The position numbers and the translations under genes were made by a program. From Candidatus Albibeggiatoa sp. nov. NOAA (lineage in GTDB: Bacteria > Pseudomonadota > Gammaproteobacteria > Beggiatoales > Beggiatoaceae): a DNA stretch of 64,000 bases. Positions 8,922-18,524 of the stretch are shown piece after piece (position 1 is the stretch's first letter; each line of letters starts with the position of its first letter). The notes below the pieces were generated by a model. The model was not told where the DNA came from, ran no database searches, and was given only the letters and a program-made list of their open reading frames with translations. The stretch lies in contig JAOXRS010000008.1 of the NCBI GenBank assembly GCA_025800385.1, forward strand, positions 62,001 to 126,000, read 5' to 3'.

Positions 8922-9553
8922 CACAAAACTCCTGCCTGTTTAAGATGTTTCATATATGAGCTAGGACAGTTGGGAATTTGGTTCCCGTCTAATTCACTGC
9001 TTAGTGTTCTAGTCATGCTAGCAGCTTGCTCAAGGTTTAATGCTGTGTGTCGCGCCCATTCAATTGAATCACTGCCTAGTAAACAACCATGGTGTGCTAA
9101 CAATAAAATATCTGAGCCACTTGCAAATTGTGTTGCGCAAGCGTCTGCCAACTCCTGCGTCCCCGGTTGAATAAACGCTAATCTCGCCATTTTGTCCGCA
9201 AGATAATAAGTATGGTCTACAGTGATGGTTCTAATTGGAATATTAGCAGTGGCAAGTAGAATGGCATTTTGAGGGTGGAAGTGCAGCAGACATAAAAAAT
9301 CGGGTCTGGTTCGATAACCTGCAAGGTGCATTGCGGTTTCAGAAGACGCGGCCTCTGGAATCTCTTCATCTAATTTAAACGAAACAAATGCATCCATATC
9401 CAACTCATCCAGACAGACACCTGAACGTGTAATGGTCATTTCATTCGCACTTGCATCATAAGTAGAAAGATTACCACCATCTGCAATCGTAAGATTAGAG
9501 CTGACTAATTTTTTGCCCAACGCAATCAACTTCTGTACATTTTCTTCAATCAT
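8921..9553 (-). CDS. Class II aldolase/adducin family protein
   Basis: The 210-residue protein belongs to the zinc-dependent class II aldolase family (L-fuculose-phosphate aldolase, L-ribulose-phosphate epimerase, methylthioribulose-phosphate dehydratase). Visible metal and catalytic residues are E72, H91, H93 (HFHP) and H154/H155 (HHG), matching E73, H92, H94 and H155 of fuculose aldolase almost one for one; the phosphate-binding GGNLS is at 26-30. Length is normal. The family covers aldolases, epimerases and dehydratases, so the exact reaction cannot be read from sequence. It is coupled to the downstream methyltransferase-SDR gene and lies 123 bp downstream of the Rieske oxygenase gene on the same strand, so the three may form an operon. 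Confidence 0.85.
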   Translation of the reverse strand: MIEENVQKLIALGKKLVSSNLTIADGGNLSTYDASANEMTITRSGVCLDELDMDAFVSFKLDEEIPEAASSETAMHLAGYRTRPDFLCLLHFHPQNAILLATANIPIRTITVDHTYYLADKMARLAFIQPGTQELADACATQFASGSDILLLAHHGCLLGSDSIEWARHTALNLEQAASMTRTLSSELDGNQIPNCPSSYMKHLKQAGVL

Positions 9554-9676
9554 GAAAATACTCTTTGAATAAATCCAACTAATGTATGAAAATCGTTTAT
9601 ATTTTTTAAAGCGTACAAATCTATTAGTGCAGAATAGCGCACTTGCCCAATTGTTAGCTTTCTTCTCAAAGCAGAA

Positions 9677-10843
9677 CTATTCAGTACTTTGTTCTTGGTT
9701 TTGAATATATTGGTTAATCGCGTTTAAATAGACACTTTGGAAATGATGAACACCTTGCTCGGTTTCACCTTTGTGTTTTCCATCAGTCACCACAAAGCGG
9801 CCGCCTTGTTCACAAGCAGGTGTTTTCATGCCACGATGTACGCTTTCGATAATATCAATATCTTCTTTTTGCAAGACTTTATCGACATATTCAATCGCTT
9901 CCATTTGTTGCTCATTTGGTGTTGAATTTGGGAAGAAAAAGTCGAACGTTTCAATTGTATTGTCAGCGTCTACGGGAATAAAATTCCATATAATCCAGTT
10001 AGGGCCACCGGGGTAACGAGATAAACCTGTATTTGGCCATAACCACCAAAGTAAATGTTCTTGAACACTCGCGCCATCAACGTTGTAAGCTTTATTATCT
10101 GATTTTCCTGCAGGGCCAATCTGACTGGAATAAATACCGTGGGTGGTGACTTGATAGTTTTCCATTTCAATCAATGTCACAAGGTCTTTATGTGATACAG
10201 GGCAGTGATAACATTCTAAGAAATTATCGGTCACAATTTTCCAATTGCCTTTCACGTGATAAGTAAGGCGGTAGGCATGAGTCAACGTATCTAAATCAGG
10301 GATATAGTGTTTAAGTTCATTGGCTAATTCACCTGATTGGCTCGCCAAAGATGCAGCATCAGGATTAAGATTGACAAACACCATGCTACAGAATTCTTCA
10401 ATTTGAACAGGTACCATGCCATAGTCTTCAAACTGGAAATTTTCCATTGTTTTTGAATGGCGTGCGCCACGAAGTGTACCATCTAAGTTATAACCCCAAG
10501 CATGATAAGGACAGACAAATAATTTAATATTACCTTTGCTATTCCCTTGAACCAATTCATGACCTCTGTGGCGACAAACATTGTAAAAAGCTCTCAATTC
10601 CCCTTGTTTATCGCGAACTGCAACGATAGGTTGTCCTTGAATATCAAAAGAAATATAGTCCCCAGGATTACGTAAGGTTTCAATGTGACAAACATACTGC
10701 CAATTGTTATGAAAAATTGCCTTTCGCTCAAATTCCAATAAGTCGGGGTCGGTATAGGCTTTAGCGGGTAAAGAAAATGAACGTTTTGGATCACTATGAA
10801 AATTTTTGGCTAAGGCTTTTAGCTCGCTAATGGAGATGGTCAT
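9677..10843 (-). CDS. Rieske non-heme iron oxygenase, quaternary-amine type
   Basis: The 388-residue protein is the alpha subunit of a Rieske oxygenase. The Rieske [2Fe-2S] ligands are C90, H92, C111 and H114. The mononuclear iron site is H213 and H218 in the NFLECYHC..SH motif, with D328 as likely third ligand. E210 sits three residues before H213, where CntA and choline or betaine oxygenases carry a glutamate instead of the bridging aspartate of aromatic dioxygenases. That points to a substrate such as choline, glycine betaine, carnitine or stachydrine, but aromatic substrates cannot be excluded. No dedicated reductase gene is adjacent; the ferredoxin-reductase fusion at 18525 is far away. 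It heads the presumed oxygenase-aldolase-methyltransferase/SDR unit. Confidence 0.88.
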   Translation of the reverse strand: MTISISELKALAKNFHSDPKRSFSLPAKAYTDPDLLEFERKAIFHNNWQYVCHIETLRNPGDYISFDIQGQPIVAVRDKQGELRAFYNVCRHRGHELVQGNSKGNIKLFVCPYHAWGYNLDGTLRGARHSKTMENFQFEDYGMVPVQIEEFCSMVFVNLNPDAASLASQSGELANELKHYIPDLDTLTHAYRLTYHVKGNWKIVTDNFLECYHCPVSHKDLVTLIEMENYQVTTHGIYSSQIGPAGKSDNKAYNVDGASVQEHLLWWLWPNTGLSRYPGGPNWIIWNFIPVDADNTIETFDFFFPNSTPNEQQMEAIEYVDKVLQKEDIDIIESVHRGMKTPACEQGGRFVVTDGKHKGETEQGVHHFQSVYLNAINQYIQNQEQSTE

Positions 10844-11457
10844 CTTTCAACTTCCGAATCAGGTTTGGGCATAGACGGTGGAGGTGTTAAGACTCTTTTA
10901 ACTCGGTCTTTTTTAGCTATAAAAATGGCTACTTTCGTAACACACATGGATAGGAAATCCAGTCATAATTTTGTGATTATATACACCTGAAGTCACAGTA
11001 GCAACAATTCCGCATTTAATTCTCTTAATTAAAGCAAGATGTTTCCATATCGGACAAATAACCAACAAAAACCATAAAATACAAAATCATAACAAACATA
11101 CAATATTTTAACATCTAATGATATTGTTGCTTTGCAGCAAATAGTACATCGCTTTTAATGGTATAAAATAGATCGGGGTAAAACATGATAACCTTATTAT
11201 TTATGTATATTTAAATAGAAATGTGCATTACTTTTGCTGTATATTTTCCTTCCTGTATTTGGCTCAATACTTGGCATAATAATGACTATAGACATAAAAA
11301 CGATATACTGCCTTGATTGGGAGATTGATAAACTAGGCTTAATTTTCAAGCTTTAGATCAGATTGTGATAAAATATGGCTATCTTACTCCAACCACCTAT
11401 TTATTCTTTAGGCATTTCTGACACCTACCTCCACTACTACAATATCGAAATATCTCT
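10844..11457. other. Intergenic region between divergent Rieske oxygenase gene and relA
   Basis: This is the longest gene-free stretch in the window (614 bp) and is very AT-rich. It must hold both divergent promoters. One candidate for relA is an extended -10-like element, TGATAAAAT at 11366-11374, about 85 bp upstream of the start, without a good -35. I see no small gene, riboswitch fold or repeat that I can support. Confidence 0.4.
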
Positions 11458-13677
11458 ATGGTAAATGTCAAAGACCCTTTTTTAGTCCCCGGTAGCAATG
11501 ATCCCATCGACATTGCACATTGGGTTAATCGTATCTGCACCCATCGCAGTGAAATTGAAAAACAAAATCTTATTGATGCTTGTAATCTAGCTTATGAAAT
11601 ACATGAAAATCAAACCCGTGTGTCTGGTGACCCTTATTTAGCACATGTTTTAACCGTAGCCGATATTTTAGCTGATCTAGGTATGGATACCGATGTGCTA
11701 ATTGCAGGTATTTTGCATGAGGCATGTGACCAAAACTCTTTAAAGCGCATCCAAAAACGTTTTGGGGCACCCGTTCGCCATCTTATCGAAGACACCAGTA
11801 AAATGCACGCAATTGAAGAAGTCAGCCAAGATGCATTTGAACAACATTGGGAAGACAAACAAAAAGAACGTTTTCGCAAGATGTTGCTAGCCATGGCAGA
11901 AGACGTGCGCGTGGTTTTAATCAAGCTTGCTGATCGCTTAGATAAAATGCGTACTTTGCGTTATGAGGAAGAATCTGCCCAACATCGCATTGCACAGGAA
12001 ACTTTAGACCTGTACGCGCCGCTTGCTAACCGTTTAGGAATTTGGCAAATCAAATGGGAGCTAGAAGATTTATCATTACGTTATTTAGAGCCAACTGCGT
12101 ATAAAAAATTAGCGAAGTTGCTTGATGAACGTCGAGTAGATCGAGAAGATTATATTCAAGGCATCATGTCTGATTTAACTGCGGCTTTAGCAGAAGAAGG
12201 AATTGAAGCGGAAATTTCAGGTCGTCCAAAGCATATTTATAGCATTTGGAACAAGATGAATCGCAAACAAACCAATTTCGACCGTATATTTGATGTCCTA
12301 GCGGTACGGGTTTTGGTACAAAGCGTGACCCAATGTTATACCGTTTTAGGTATTGTGCATCGAAAATGGCAGCCGATTCCGCATGAATTTGATGATTATA
12401 TTGCTTCACCAAAACACAATAATTATCAATCCTTGCATACAGCTGTTTACGGGCCTGAAAATAAAGTTTTTGAAGTACAAATTCGCACACAAGATATGCA
12501 CCGCCATGCCGAGTTAGGTGTCGCTGCACATTGGCGTTATAAAGAAGGGGGTAATTCAGCTGAAGATCAACGCTTTAATGCCAAAATTGCTTGGTTGCGG
12601 CAAATTTTACAAACCCGTGATGATGATACCGATTCGGACGATTTAATTGATCGGTTCAAGTCAGAAATTTATGAAGATCGAGTGTACGTTTTGTCACCAA
12701 AAGGTAAAGTAGTTGATTTGCCTAAAGGGGCAACCCCGTTAGATTTTGCTTACCATATTCATACCCAATTAGGCCATCGTTGTCGTGGTGCAAAAGTTAG
12801 CGGCCGTATCGTCTCATTGAATTATGAATTACAAAGTGGCGAGCAGGTTGAGATTTTAACTTCGAATGAAAGTCGCCCGAGCCGTGATTGGTTAAACCCC
12901 AATTTACATTATTTACAAACATCGCGTGCACGTTCTAAAGTACGTCATTGGCTGACTAAGCAAAATTCTCAACAACATATTGCTGACGGACGGCATTTAT
13001 TAGAGAAAGAATTGGCTCGGCTCAATATACATGACATTTCTTTAGATAAATTAGCCCAACGGATGCGCTTCACTTCTGTCGACGCATTTTTAGCTGCATT
13101 AGGTCGGGGTGATTTAACGGTTCTCCAAGTGGCGCGAATTTTACAAGACCTATACTTTCCTGCACCCGATAAAATCAAACCGATAGTTGTTCGAGAGCCA
13201 AGCAATCAAGAACACTCTAGTATTCAAATTCGTGGCGTAGGTGGTCTATTAACGCAAACCGCTGGCTGCTGCAAGCCGATTCCTTATGATCCCATTATTG
13301 GCTATGTAACAAAAATGCGTGGTGTGGTTATACACCGTCAAGATTGTCCAAATGCCTTACGCTGGCAAGATGAGGATAATGAACGCTTGATTGAAGTTGA
13401 ATGGGGCATGTCTGAAACCGAAGATTCACAGCTATACCCGCTGGATGTGCAAATCTTAGCTTATGATCGTAAAGGTTTATTGCATGATGTGTGTCAAATT
13501 GCCTTCAACGAAAAAATTAATATTCTAGCAACCAACACCTTGACCAATAAAAAAGATGATACGGTTAAAATGCAGTTTACCGTGGAAGTCACAGGGCTAG
13601 ATCAATTAAGTCGAGCTTTAGCGAAAATCGATAACTTAACCAATGTGATGGAAGTCAAACGGGTACAAATTAAGTAA
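11458..13677 (+). CDS. relA: GTP pyrophosphokinase RelA, (p)ppGpp synthetase I
   Basis: RelA makes pppGpp/ppGpp from ATP and GTP/GDP on ribosomes stalled with uncharged tRNA. The 739-residue protein has the standard order: a pseudo-hydrolase domain (about 30-200), synthetase domain (about 230-370), TGS (about 400-465), helical and zinc-finger regions, and a C-terminal ACT domain (about 660-739). The synthetase loop reads HEFDDYIA, the acidic E-x-D-D signature of monofunctional RelA rather than the R-x-K-D of bifunctional SpoT. In the N-terminal domain the HD motif reads HE and the following ED pair is lost, so hydrolase activity is not expected. The zinc-finger cysteines are visible in the CCKP segment. 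The gene is followed by ettA. Confidence 0.95.
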   Translation: MVNVKDPFLVPGSNDPIDIAHWVNRICTHRSEIEKQNLIDACNLAYEIHENQTRVSGDPYLAHVLTVADILADLGMDTDVLIAGILHEACDQNSLKRIQKRFGAPVRHLIEDTSKMHAIEEVSQDAFEQHWEDKQKERFRKMLLAMAEDVRVVLIKLADRLDKMRTLRYEEESAQHRIAQETLDLYAPLANRLGIWQIKWELEDLSLRYLEPTAYKKLAKLLDERRVDREDYIQGIMSDLTAALAEEGIEAEISGRPKHIYSIWNKMNRKQTNFDRIFDVLAVRVLVQSVTQCYTVLGIVHRKWQPIPHEFDDYIASPKHNNYQSLHTAVYGPENKVFEVQIRTQDMHRHAELGVAAHWRYKEGGNSAEDQRFNAKIAWLRQILQTRDDDTDSDDLIDRFKSEIYEDRVYVLSPKGKVVDLPKGATPLDFAYHIHTQLGHRCRGAKVSGRIVSLNYELQSGEQVEILTSNESRPSRDWLNPNLHYLQTSRARSKVRHWLTKQNSQQHIADGRHLLEKELARLNIHDISLDKLAQRMRFTSVDAFLAALGRGDLTVLQVARILQDLYFPAPDKIKPIVVREPSNQEHSSIQIRGVGGLLTQTAGCCKPIPYDPIIGYVTKMRGVVIHRQDCPNALRWQDEDNERLIEVEWGMSETEDSQLYPLDVQILAYDRKGLLHDVCQIAFNEKINILATNTLTNKKDDTVKMQFTVEVTGLDQLSRALAKIDNLTNVMEVKRVQIK

Positions 13678-13812
13678 CTGGCTACAATTTAAATCAAAGC
13701 ACATCAATGTTTTCATTTTGAAAAGCGATTACACGGGTATGATTTGCTTATTTGTTAAGCCTTTTGTATATTTAGCCTTTTTTCAACGCACACCTCACTG
13801 ATACGTAACAAT

Positions 13813-15486
13813 ATGGCGCAATACATTTATACAATGAACCGCGTGGGCAAGGTTGTTCCGCCTAAACGCGAAATTCTTAAAGATATTTCTCTCTCTTTTT
13901 TCCCCGGTGCAAAGATTGGCGTACTGGGCTTAAACGGTGCGGGTAAATCCAGTTTATTGCGCATTATGGCAGGTGTGGATACAGAATTTAACGGTGAAGC
14001 ACGCCCCCAAGCTGGCATCAAAGTGGGCTATTTGTCACAAGAACCTCAATTAAATCCTGAAAAAGACGTTCGCGGCAACCTTGAAGAAGCGGTCAGTGAA
14101 ATTAAAGAATTGCTCGCTCGTTTCGATGAAATCAGTATGAAATTCGCTGAGCCGATGAGCGATGACGAAATGAACGATTTGATGGAAGAGCAAGGCAAGT
14201 TACAAGATGCTATTGAATCTGCAAATGGTTGGGAATTAGATCGCCACTTAGAAATGGCTGCAGACTCATTGCGTTTGCCTGCATGGGATGCGGATGTGAC
14301 TAAGTTATCTGGTGGTGAAAAACGCCGTGTCGCTTTATGCAAATTATTATTGTCTAAACCTGACATGTTGCTATTAGACGAACCGACTAACCATTTAGAC
14401 GCGGAATCCGTTGCATGGTTAGAACGCTTCTTGAAAGAATATCAAGGCACTGTGGTTGCAGTTACCCATGATCGATACTTCTTAGACAATGTTGCTGGCT
14501 GGATTTTAGAACTAGACCGTGGCCATGGTATTCCTTGGCAAGGCAATTACTCTTCATGGTTAGAACAAAAAGAACAACGTTTAGTCCAAGAAGAACGTCA
14601 AGAGTCTGCTCGCCAGCGTACGATTAAGCAAGAATTGGAATGGGTACGCAGCAATGCTAAAGGCCGCCATGCTAAGAGTAAAGCCCGTTTAGCCCGCTTT
14701 GAAGAATTGGTCAATCAAGACGTACAAACCCGTAATGAAACCCAAGAAATCTACATTCCACCAGGCCCGCGCTTAGGTGATATGGTGATTGAGGTTGAAG
14801 GATTACGCAAAGCATTTGGTGAAAAATTACTTGTTGATGGTTTAGATTTCAACTTACCACCGGGGGGCATTGTCGGTATTATCGGTGCGAACGGCGCAGG
14901 TAAAACTACCTTATTCCGTATGTTATCAGGTTTGGAAACTCCAGATGCAGGTGAAATCCGAGTCGGCAAAACCGTTGAATTAGCCCATGTCGACCAAAGC
15001 CGTGACAGCCTTGCAGGTGAAAGAACCGTGTGGGAAGAAATTTCTGACGGACAAGACATGATTACTGTGGGTAAATATGAAATCCCATCGCGCGCCTATG
15101 TCAGTCGTTTTAATTTCAAAGGCCAAGACCAACAGAAATTTATCAAAGATTTATCAGGTGGTGAACGCAATCGCGTACATTTAGCTAAATTATTACGCAG
15201 CGGTGGCAACGTATTATTACTCGACGAACCCACTAACGATTTAGACGTGGAAACCTTGCGAGCATTAGAAGAAGCTTTATTAAACTTCCCTGGTTGTGCA
15301 GTGGTGATTTCACATGATCGCTGGTTCTTAGATCGTATTGCCACACACATGTTAGCTTTTGAAGGTGACAGCCAAGTGGTTTGGTTCGAAGGTAACTATG
15401 CAGATTACGAAGCCGACCGTAAACGTCGTTTAGGTGTTGATGCAGATACACCACACCGTATCAAATATAAACCACTACCAAAATAA
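13813..15486 (+). CDS. ettA: Energy-dependent translational throttle protein EttA (ABC-F)
   Basis: EttA is an ABC-F ATPase that binds the ribosomal E site and gates the first peptide bond according to the ADP/ATP ratio. At 557 residues the length matches the family. Both nucleotide-binding domains are intact: Walker [10 protein letters not shown] and GANGAGKTT, signatures LSGGEKRR and LSGGERNR, Walker B with DEPTNHLD and DEPTNDLD. The charged arginine/lysine-rich helix pair between the domains (about 245-320) is the P-site tRNA interaction motif. There are no membrane segments. It lies 135 bp after relA on the same strand, which puts two energy and starvation sensors of translation side by side. 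Confidence 0.96.
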   Translation: MAQYIYTMNRVGKVVPPKREILKDISLSFFPGAKIGVLGLNGAGKSSLLRIMAGVDTEFNGEARPQAGIKVGYLSQEPQLNPEKDVRGNLEEAVSEIKELLARFDEISMKFAEPMSDDEMNDLMEEQGKLQDAIESANGWELDRHLEMAADSLRLPAWDADVTKLSGGEKRRVALCKLLLSKPDMLLLDEPTNHLDAESVAWLERFLKEYQGTVVAVTHDRYFLDNVAGWILELDRGHGIPWQGNYSSWLEQKEQRLVQEERQESARQRTIKQELEWVRSNAKGRHAKSKARLARFEELVNQDVQTRNETQEIYIPPGPRLGDMVIEVEGLRKAFGEKLLVDGLDFNLPPGGIVGIIGANGAGKTTLFRMLSGLETPDAGEIRVGKTVELAHVDQSRDSLAGERTVWEEISDGQDMITVGKYEIPSRAYVSRFNFKGQDQQKFIKDLSGGERNRVHLAKLLRSGGNVLLLDEPTNDLDVETLRALEEALLNFPGCAVVISHDRWFLDRIATHMLAFEGDSQVVWFEGNYADYEADRKRRLGVDADTPHRIKYKPLPK

Positions 15487-15505
15487 TGATATTTTTACGA
15501 TAAAA

Positions 15506-15544
15506 AATTAAAAGAGGTCGGTATTATGCCCATCTCTTTTAATT
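15506..15544 (+). terminator. Rho-independent-like terminator after ettA
   Basis: A perfect 11-bp stem (15506-15516 with 15534-15544) encloses a 17-nt loop, 20 bp after the ettA stop. The 3' arm carries a run of four T followed by AATTTAATT. Confidence 0.65.
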
Positions 15545-16025
15545 TAATTAAAGTCAAATGCCCGCTCTCATTATTCTAACCATCATATTCCCTTATAAAT
15601 AATATAAGCTATGTCTCTCATATTATTTAATATTCAGCCATAAAAATACCTGCTTATATTTTAATATAGTAAAAAAACCATTCTTTTTTCTACGCACTTT
15701 TATTAGCATTTGATGCACACCTTGCTTTCTTTCAAACTAACAAACACACTTTGGGTATAAATGTTGAATATTTTTCATTAAATAAATCTGATAAATTCAC
15801 AAAAATTAATGATTATTGCTGTCTTATATATGTAAACTACAAAATATAGTATATAGTTATTACTAAGATCAATGCTGTAAAAAAGCCTTTATCAACCAAA
15901 TGTATATGGCTATTTACTAATAACACAGCTCCTTCAATCACTGCGGCGACTGGGTAACTTCAACCATCTATGATTTATTTTGTGGGTGATAAACGTGCAT
16001 AACACCCCCTTTCGAGGTTACAAAA
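15545..16025. other. AT-rich intergenic region upstream of the SpoIIE-type phosphatase
   Basis: About 480 bp of very AT-rich sequence between the ettA terminator and the next gene on the same strand. A GAGG element at 16014-16017 serves as ribosome binding site for the downstream start. I see no other feature I can support. Confidence 0.45.
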
Positions 16026-17726
16026 ATGAAACTCAGTACCAGATATGCTTTATATTTGACCTTTATTAATTTTGTCTTGCTTGTTTCTGTTTTCTTTACC
16101 GAAGCATGGTTATTTACGCGTGATATTGAGCAGTTAACCAATCAACTCAAATTACAAACACGCCAAGAATATACATTGGTTGAGCAAAAAAAACTCAAAG
16201 AAACTGTTGAGCACATCAGCCGTTATCTAACCCCTGCATTACAAACCTCAGACACTTTAGCTATTCATGAGTTATTGGAAAAGTTAGGTGTTTGGTTTTC
16301 ATTAGAAAATGCTTTTATTACAGATAGCTATGGCAATGTATTATTCAATTTTGATAATTACCATAAGCTTAGCGTAGAGACGAAGCGGATAGAAGCCTAT
16401 CCATCAGATGTTAAACTTGTCTCAACAGAATTGGATTTAGATTTTACCCAAGCACAGTCAGGCATTCTCATTCAAGAAAATGCACTGGGCTATCATGTGA
16501 TTTCTCCACTTTATACCGAGTCACAGCTTTTCGGTTATTTAGGTTTATATGTTTCTTATTCTGGTGTACAGCATCTATTAGATAAGCAGAATCAATTTAC
16601 ACATCAAGTATTGCAACAATTTTTATTTAATTCCCAAATCATTGAGTTAATGGGGCTGACAATCATCGTGGTGGTTTCAGTATTAGCCAGTTATTACTTG
16701 TCATATCGTGTTTCTTTACCATTGAAATTATTAACACATTGTGTCGAAAACTTATCTCAGCGTGATTTTTCACCAAAATATATTAATAACTTGCAGAAAA
16801 TCCATATTAGCTATACCGATGAATTAAGTATTTTGGCCTATTCATTTGAAAAAATGGTGATCGAGTTACAAGATTTTGTTAGAAACTTAGAATACAAAGT
16901 CAAAGTGCGTACAGCTGAAGTCGAACTAGCCTTTGAAGAGTTAAATCATGTCAACCAATTACTTGAAAAAGAGAATTTGCGGATTGCGACAGAATTAGAA
17001 GTATCACGTGAATTCCAATATTTAATTTTACCACGCCCGCAAGAACTCAAAGCAATTCAAGATTTAGACATCAGTGCGTACATGCAGCCAGCGGAAGAAA
17101 TTGGTGGTGATTACTATGATGTACTGTGTTATAACGATCACACCCGTATTGCCATTGGTGATGTCACAGGTCATGGCTTATCCAGTGCGATTATCATGTT
17201 GATGGTACAAACTTCATTACGGACTTTATTTGCAAATGATATGGGATCAACAGATACTTGCTTAACTTCAGTTAATCGTATGTTATACGACAATATCCAA
17301 CGCATGGAATCTGATAAAAACCTTACTTTAACCGTTGTTGATTATTATCAAGGTAAAGCGATTATCACTGGACAGCATGAAGAAGTGCTGGTTGTAAGAG
17401 CAAATGGTGAAGTGGAAGAAATTGATACAGTTGATCTTGGGTTTCCAATTGGTTTAGAAGCCAACATTGACTCTTTTGTTGCTTGTAAAGAAATTGAGCT
17501 AAAATCAGGTGATGGCTTGGTTTTATATACGGATGGGATTACGGAAGCGGAGAATGCAGATAAAGAATTATATGGTTTATCCCGTCTGTGCTGCTCTGTG
17601 CAATATCACTGGGAAAAAAACAGTAGCCAAGAAATTCAAGATGGTATTATCCGTGATGTATTGCGCCATATCGGCAGCCAAAAAGTTTATGATGACATTA
17701 CTTTGATTGTATTAAAAAAAGAGTAA
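16026..17726 (+). CDS. Membrane sensor with HAMP domain and SpoIIE/RsbU-type PP2C phosphatase
   Basis: This 566-residue protein is an inner-membrane sensor phosphatase. TM1 (about 8-28) and TM2 (about 208-228) flank a periplasmic sensor region, followed by HAMP (about 229-285), a coiled coil (290-330) and a PPM/SpoIIE phosphatase domain (345-566). Metal-binding motifs are visible: EIGGDYYD, IGDVTGHG and a late DGITEA. Such proteins dephosphorylate anti-anti-sigma (STAS) partners in partner-switching pathways. No STAS-domain or anti-sigma kinase gene is adjacent, so its partner is elsewhere. The start follows GAGG by 8 nt. Confidence 0.9.
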   Translation: MKLSTRYALYLTFINFVLLVSVFFTEAWLFTRDIEQLTNQLKLQTRQEYTLVEQKKLKETVEHISRYLTPALQTSDTLAIHELLEKLGVWFSLENAFITDSYGNVLFNFDNYHKLSVETKRIEAYPSDVKLVSTELDLDFTQAQSGILIQENALGYHVISPLYTESQLFGYLGLYVSYSGVQHLLDKQNQFTHQVLQQFLFNSQIIELMGLTIIVVVSVLASYYLSYRVSLPLKLLTHCVENLSQRDFSPKYINNLQKIHISYTDELSILAYSFEKMVIELQDFVRNLEYKVKVRTAEVELAFEELNHVNQLLEKENLRIATELEVSREFQYLILPRPQELKAIQDLDISAYMQPAEEIGGDYYDVLCYNDHTRIAIGDVTGHGLSSAIIMLMVQTSLRTLFANDMGSTDTCLTSVNRMLYDNIQRMESDKNLTLTVVDYYQGKAIITGQHEEVLVVRANGEVEEIDTVDLGFPIGLEANIDSFVACKEIELKSGDGLVLYTDGITEAENADKELYGLSRLCCSVQYHWEKNSSQEIQDGIIRDVLRHIGSQKVYDDITLIVLKKE

Positions 17727-17746
17727 ATTTGAGTCAGCTTTGCAAA

Positions 17747-17783
17747 CAACCCAACAAGCACATGTGATCTATCTGTTGGGTTG
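17747..17783. terminator. Perfect inverted repeat between convergent genes
   Basis: A 10-bp perfect stem (17747-17756 with 17774-17783) lies 20 bp after the phosphatase stop and 10 bp from the hupE stop. Neither strand has a long U tract, but its position suits a bidirectional terminator. Confidence 0.5.
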
Positions 17784-17793
17784 CGCTTCATAA

Positions 17794-18363
17794 TTAAGCA
17801 AAAACGAAATACATACCCGTCATGGCAATCGCACTACCAGCAAAACGTGTGATTTTCTCAAATTGTAATTGACGTAATGCAACACCTGTCATGACACCCA
17901 TTGCTTGTAAGATGGCTGTTGATAATACAAACCCAGCGATGTAACTGGCAGATAGTGCACTGGTTTCTGCACCATGTGCGTAACCGTGAAATACAGCAAA
18001 ACAGCTCACAATAGCAATGCTAAACGCCATAGGTAATGCAGTAGCAACCAAGCCACCTAATACCAGCACAGATAATAAAATACCCGTTTCAACATAAGGG
18101 ATAGCAACCCCCATAATAGGTAATAACGCACCTAATACCATTGCAATAATGAAGCTGCTGGGCAACGTCCATAGTGCTTTTTTACCGATTTGGCTTGCCC
18201 ATAAACCCACTGCAACCATCGCTAACAGGTGATCGAGACCAGTAAGAGGATGCAATGTACCTGCAGCAAACCCTGTCATTTCAACTGGATGATGTGCATA
18301 AACAGACATGGGTAATAAGCCAACTAAAACCAAACTGCATAATTGAAACAATGATTTCTTCAT
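17794..18363 (-). CDS. hupE: HupE/UreJ family nickel/cobalt transporter
   Basis: HupE-type proteins are inner-membrane permeases that import nickel for hydrogenases or urease. The mature protein begins with a cleavable signal ending in VYAHHP, so histidines lie at its N-terminus; the family signature HPLTGLDHLLAM follows, and a second HGYAHG motif sits mid-protein. About six membrane segments fit the family. An earlier ATG at 18402 exists, but the one at 18363 has a GGAGAG site 5 nt upstream and starts a normal signal peptide, giving 189 residues. A hydrogenase maturation protease gene occurs at 22932, but no hydrogenase structural gene is in the window. Confidence 0.9.
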   Translation of the reverse strand: MKKSLFQLCSLVLVGLLPMSVYAHHPVEMTGFAAGTLHPLTGLDHLLAMVAVGLWASQIGKKALWTLPSSFIIAMVLGALLPIMGVAIPYVETGILLSVLVLGGLVATALPMAFSIAIVSCFAVFHGYAHGAETSALSASYIAGFVLSTAILQAMGVMTGVALRQLQFEKITRFAGSAIAMTGMYFVFA

Positions 18364-18524
18364 TAAAGTCTCTCCTAAATGAATGAAAAAATAGCGTGGC
18401 AATTAAATTGTCCTGACAAATAGTAAAACGAAAATGCAGTAACTGCAATCAAAGCAGGGTTATAAAAGCTTGTTTTGAATTTAGTTGCTATAATCTTTTT
18501 TCCACCATCACAAATAGAAAAGCC

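Noticed and set aside
11101..11130. CAATAT/ATATTG inverted repeat upstream of relA
   Set aside because: Six AT-rich base pairs with a large loop are expected by chance in such a region.
18364..18402. Longer form of HupE
   Set aside because: The extra 13 residues would disrupt the signal peptide, and the GGAGAG site fits the inner ATG.
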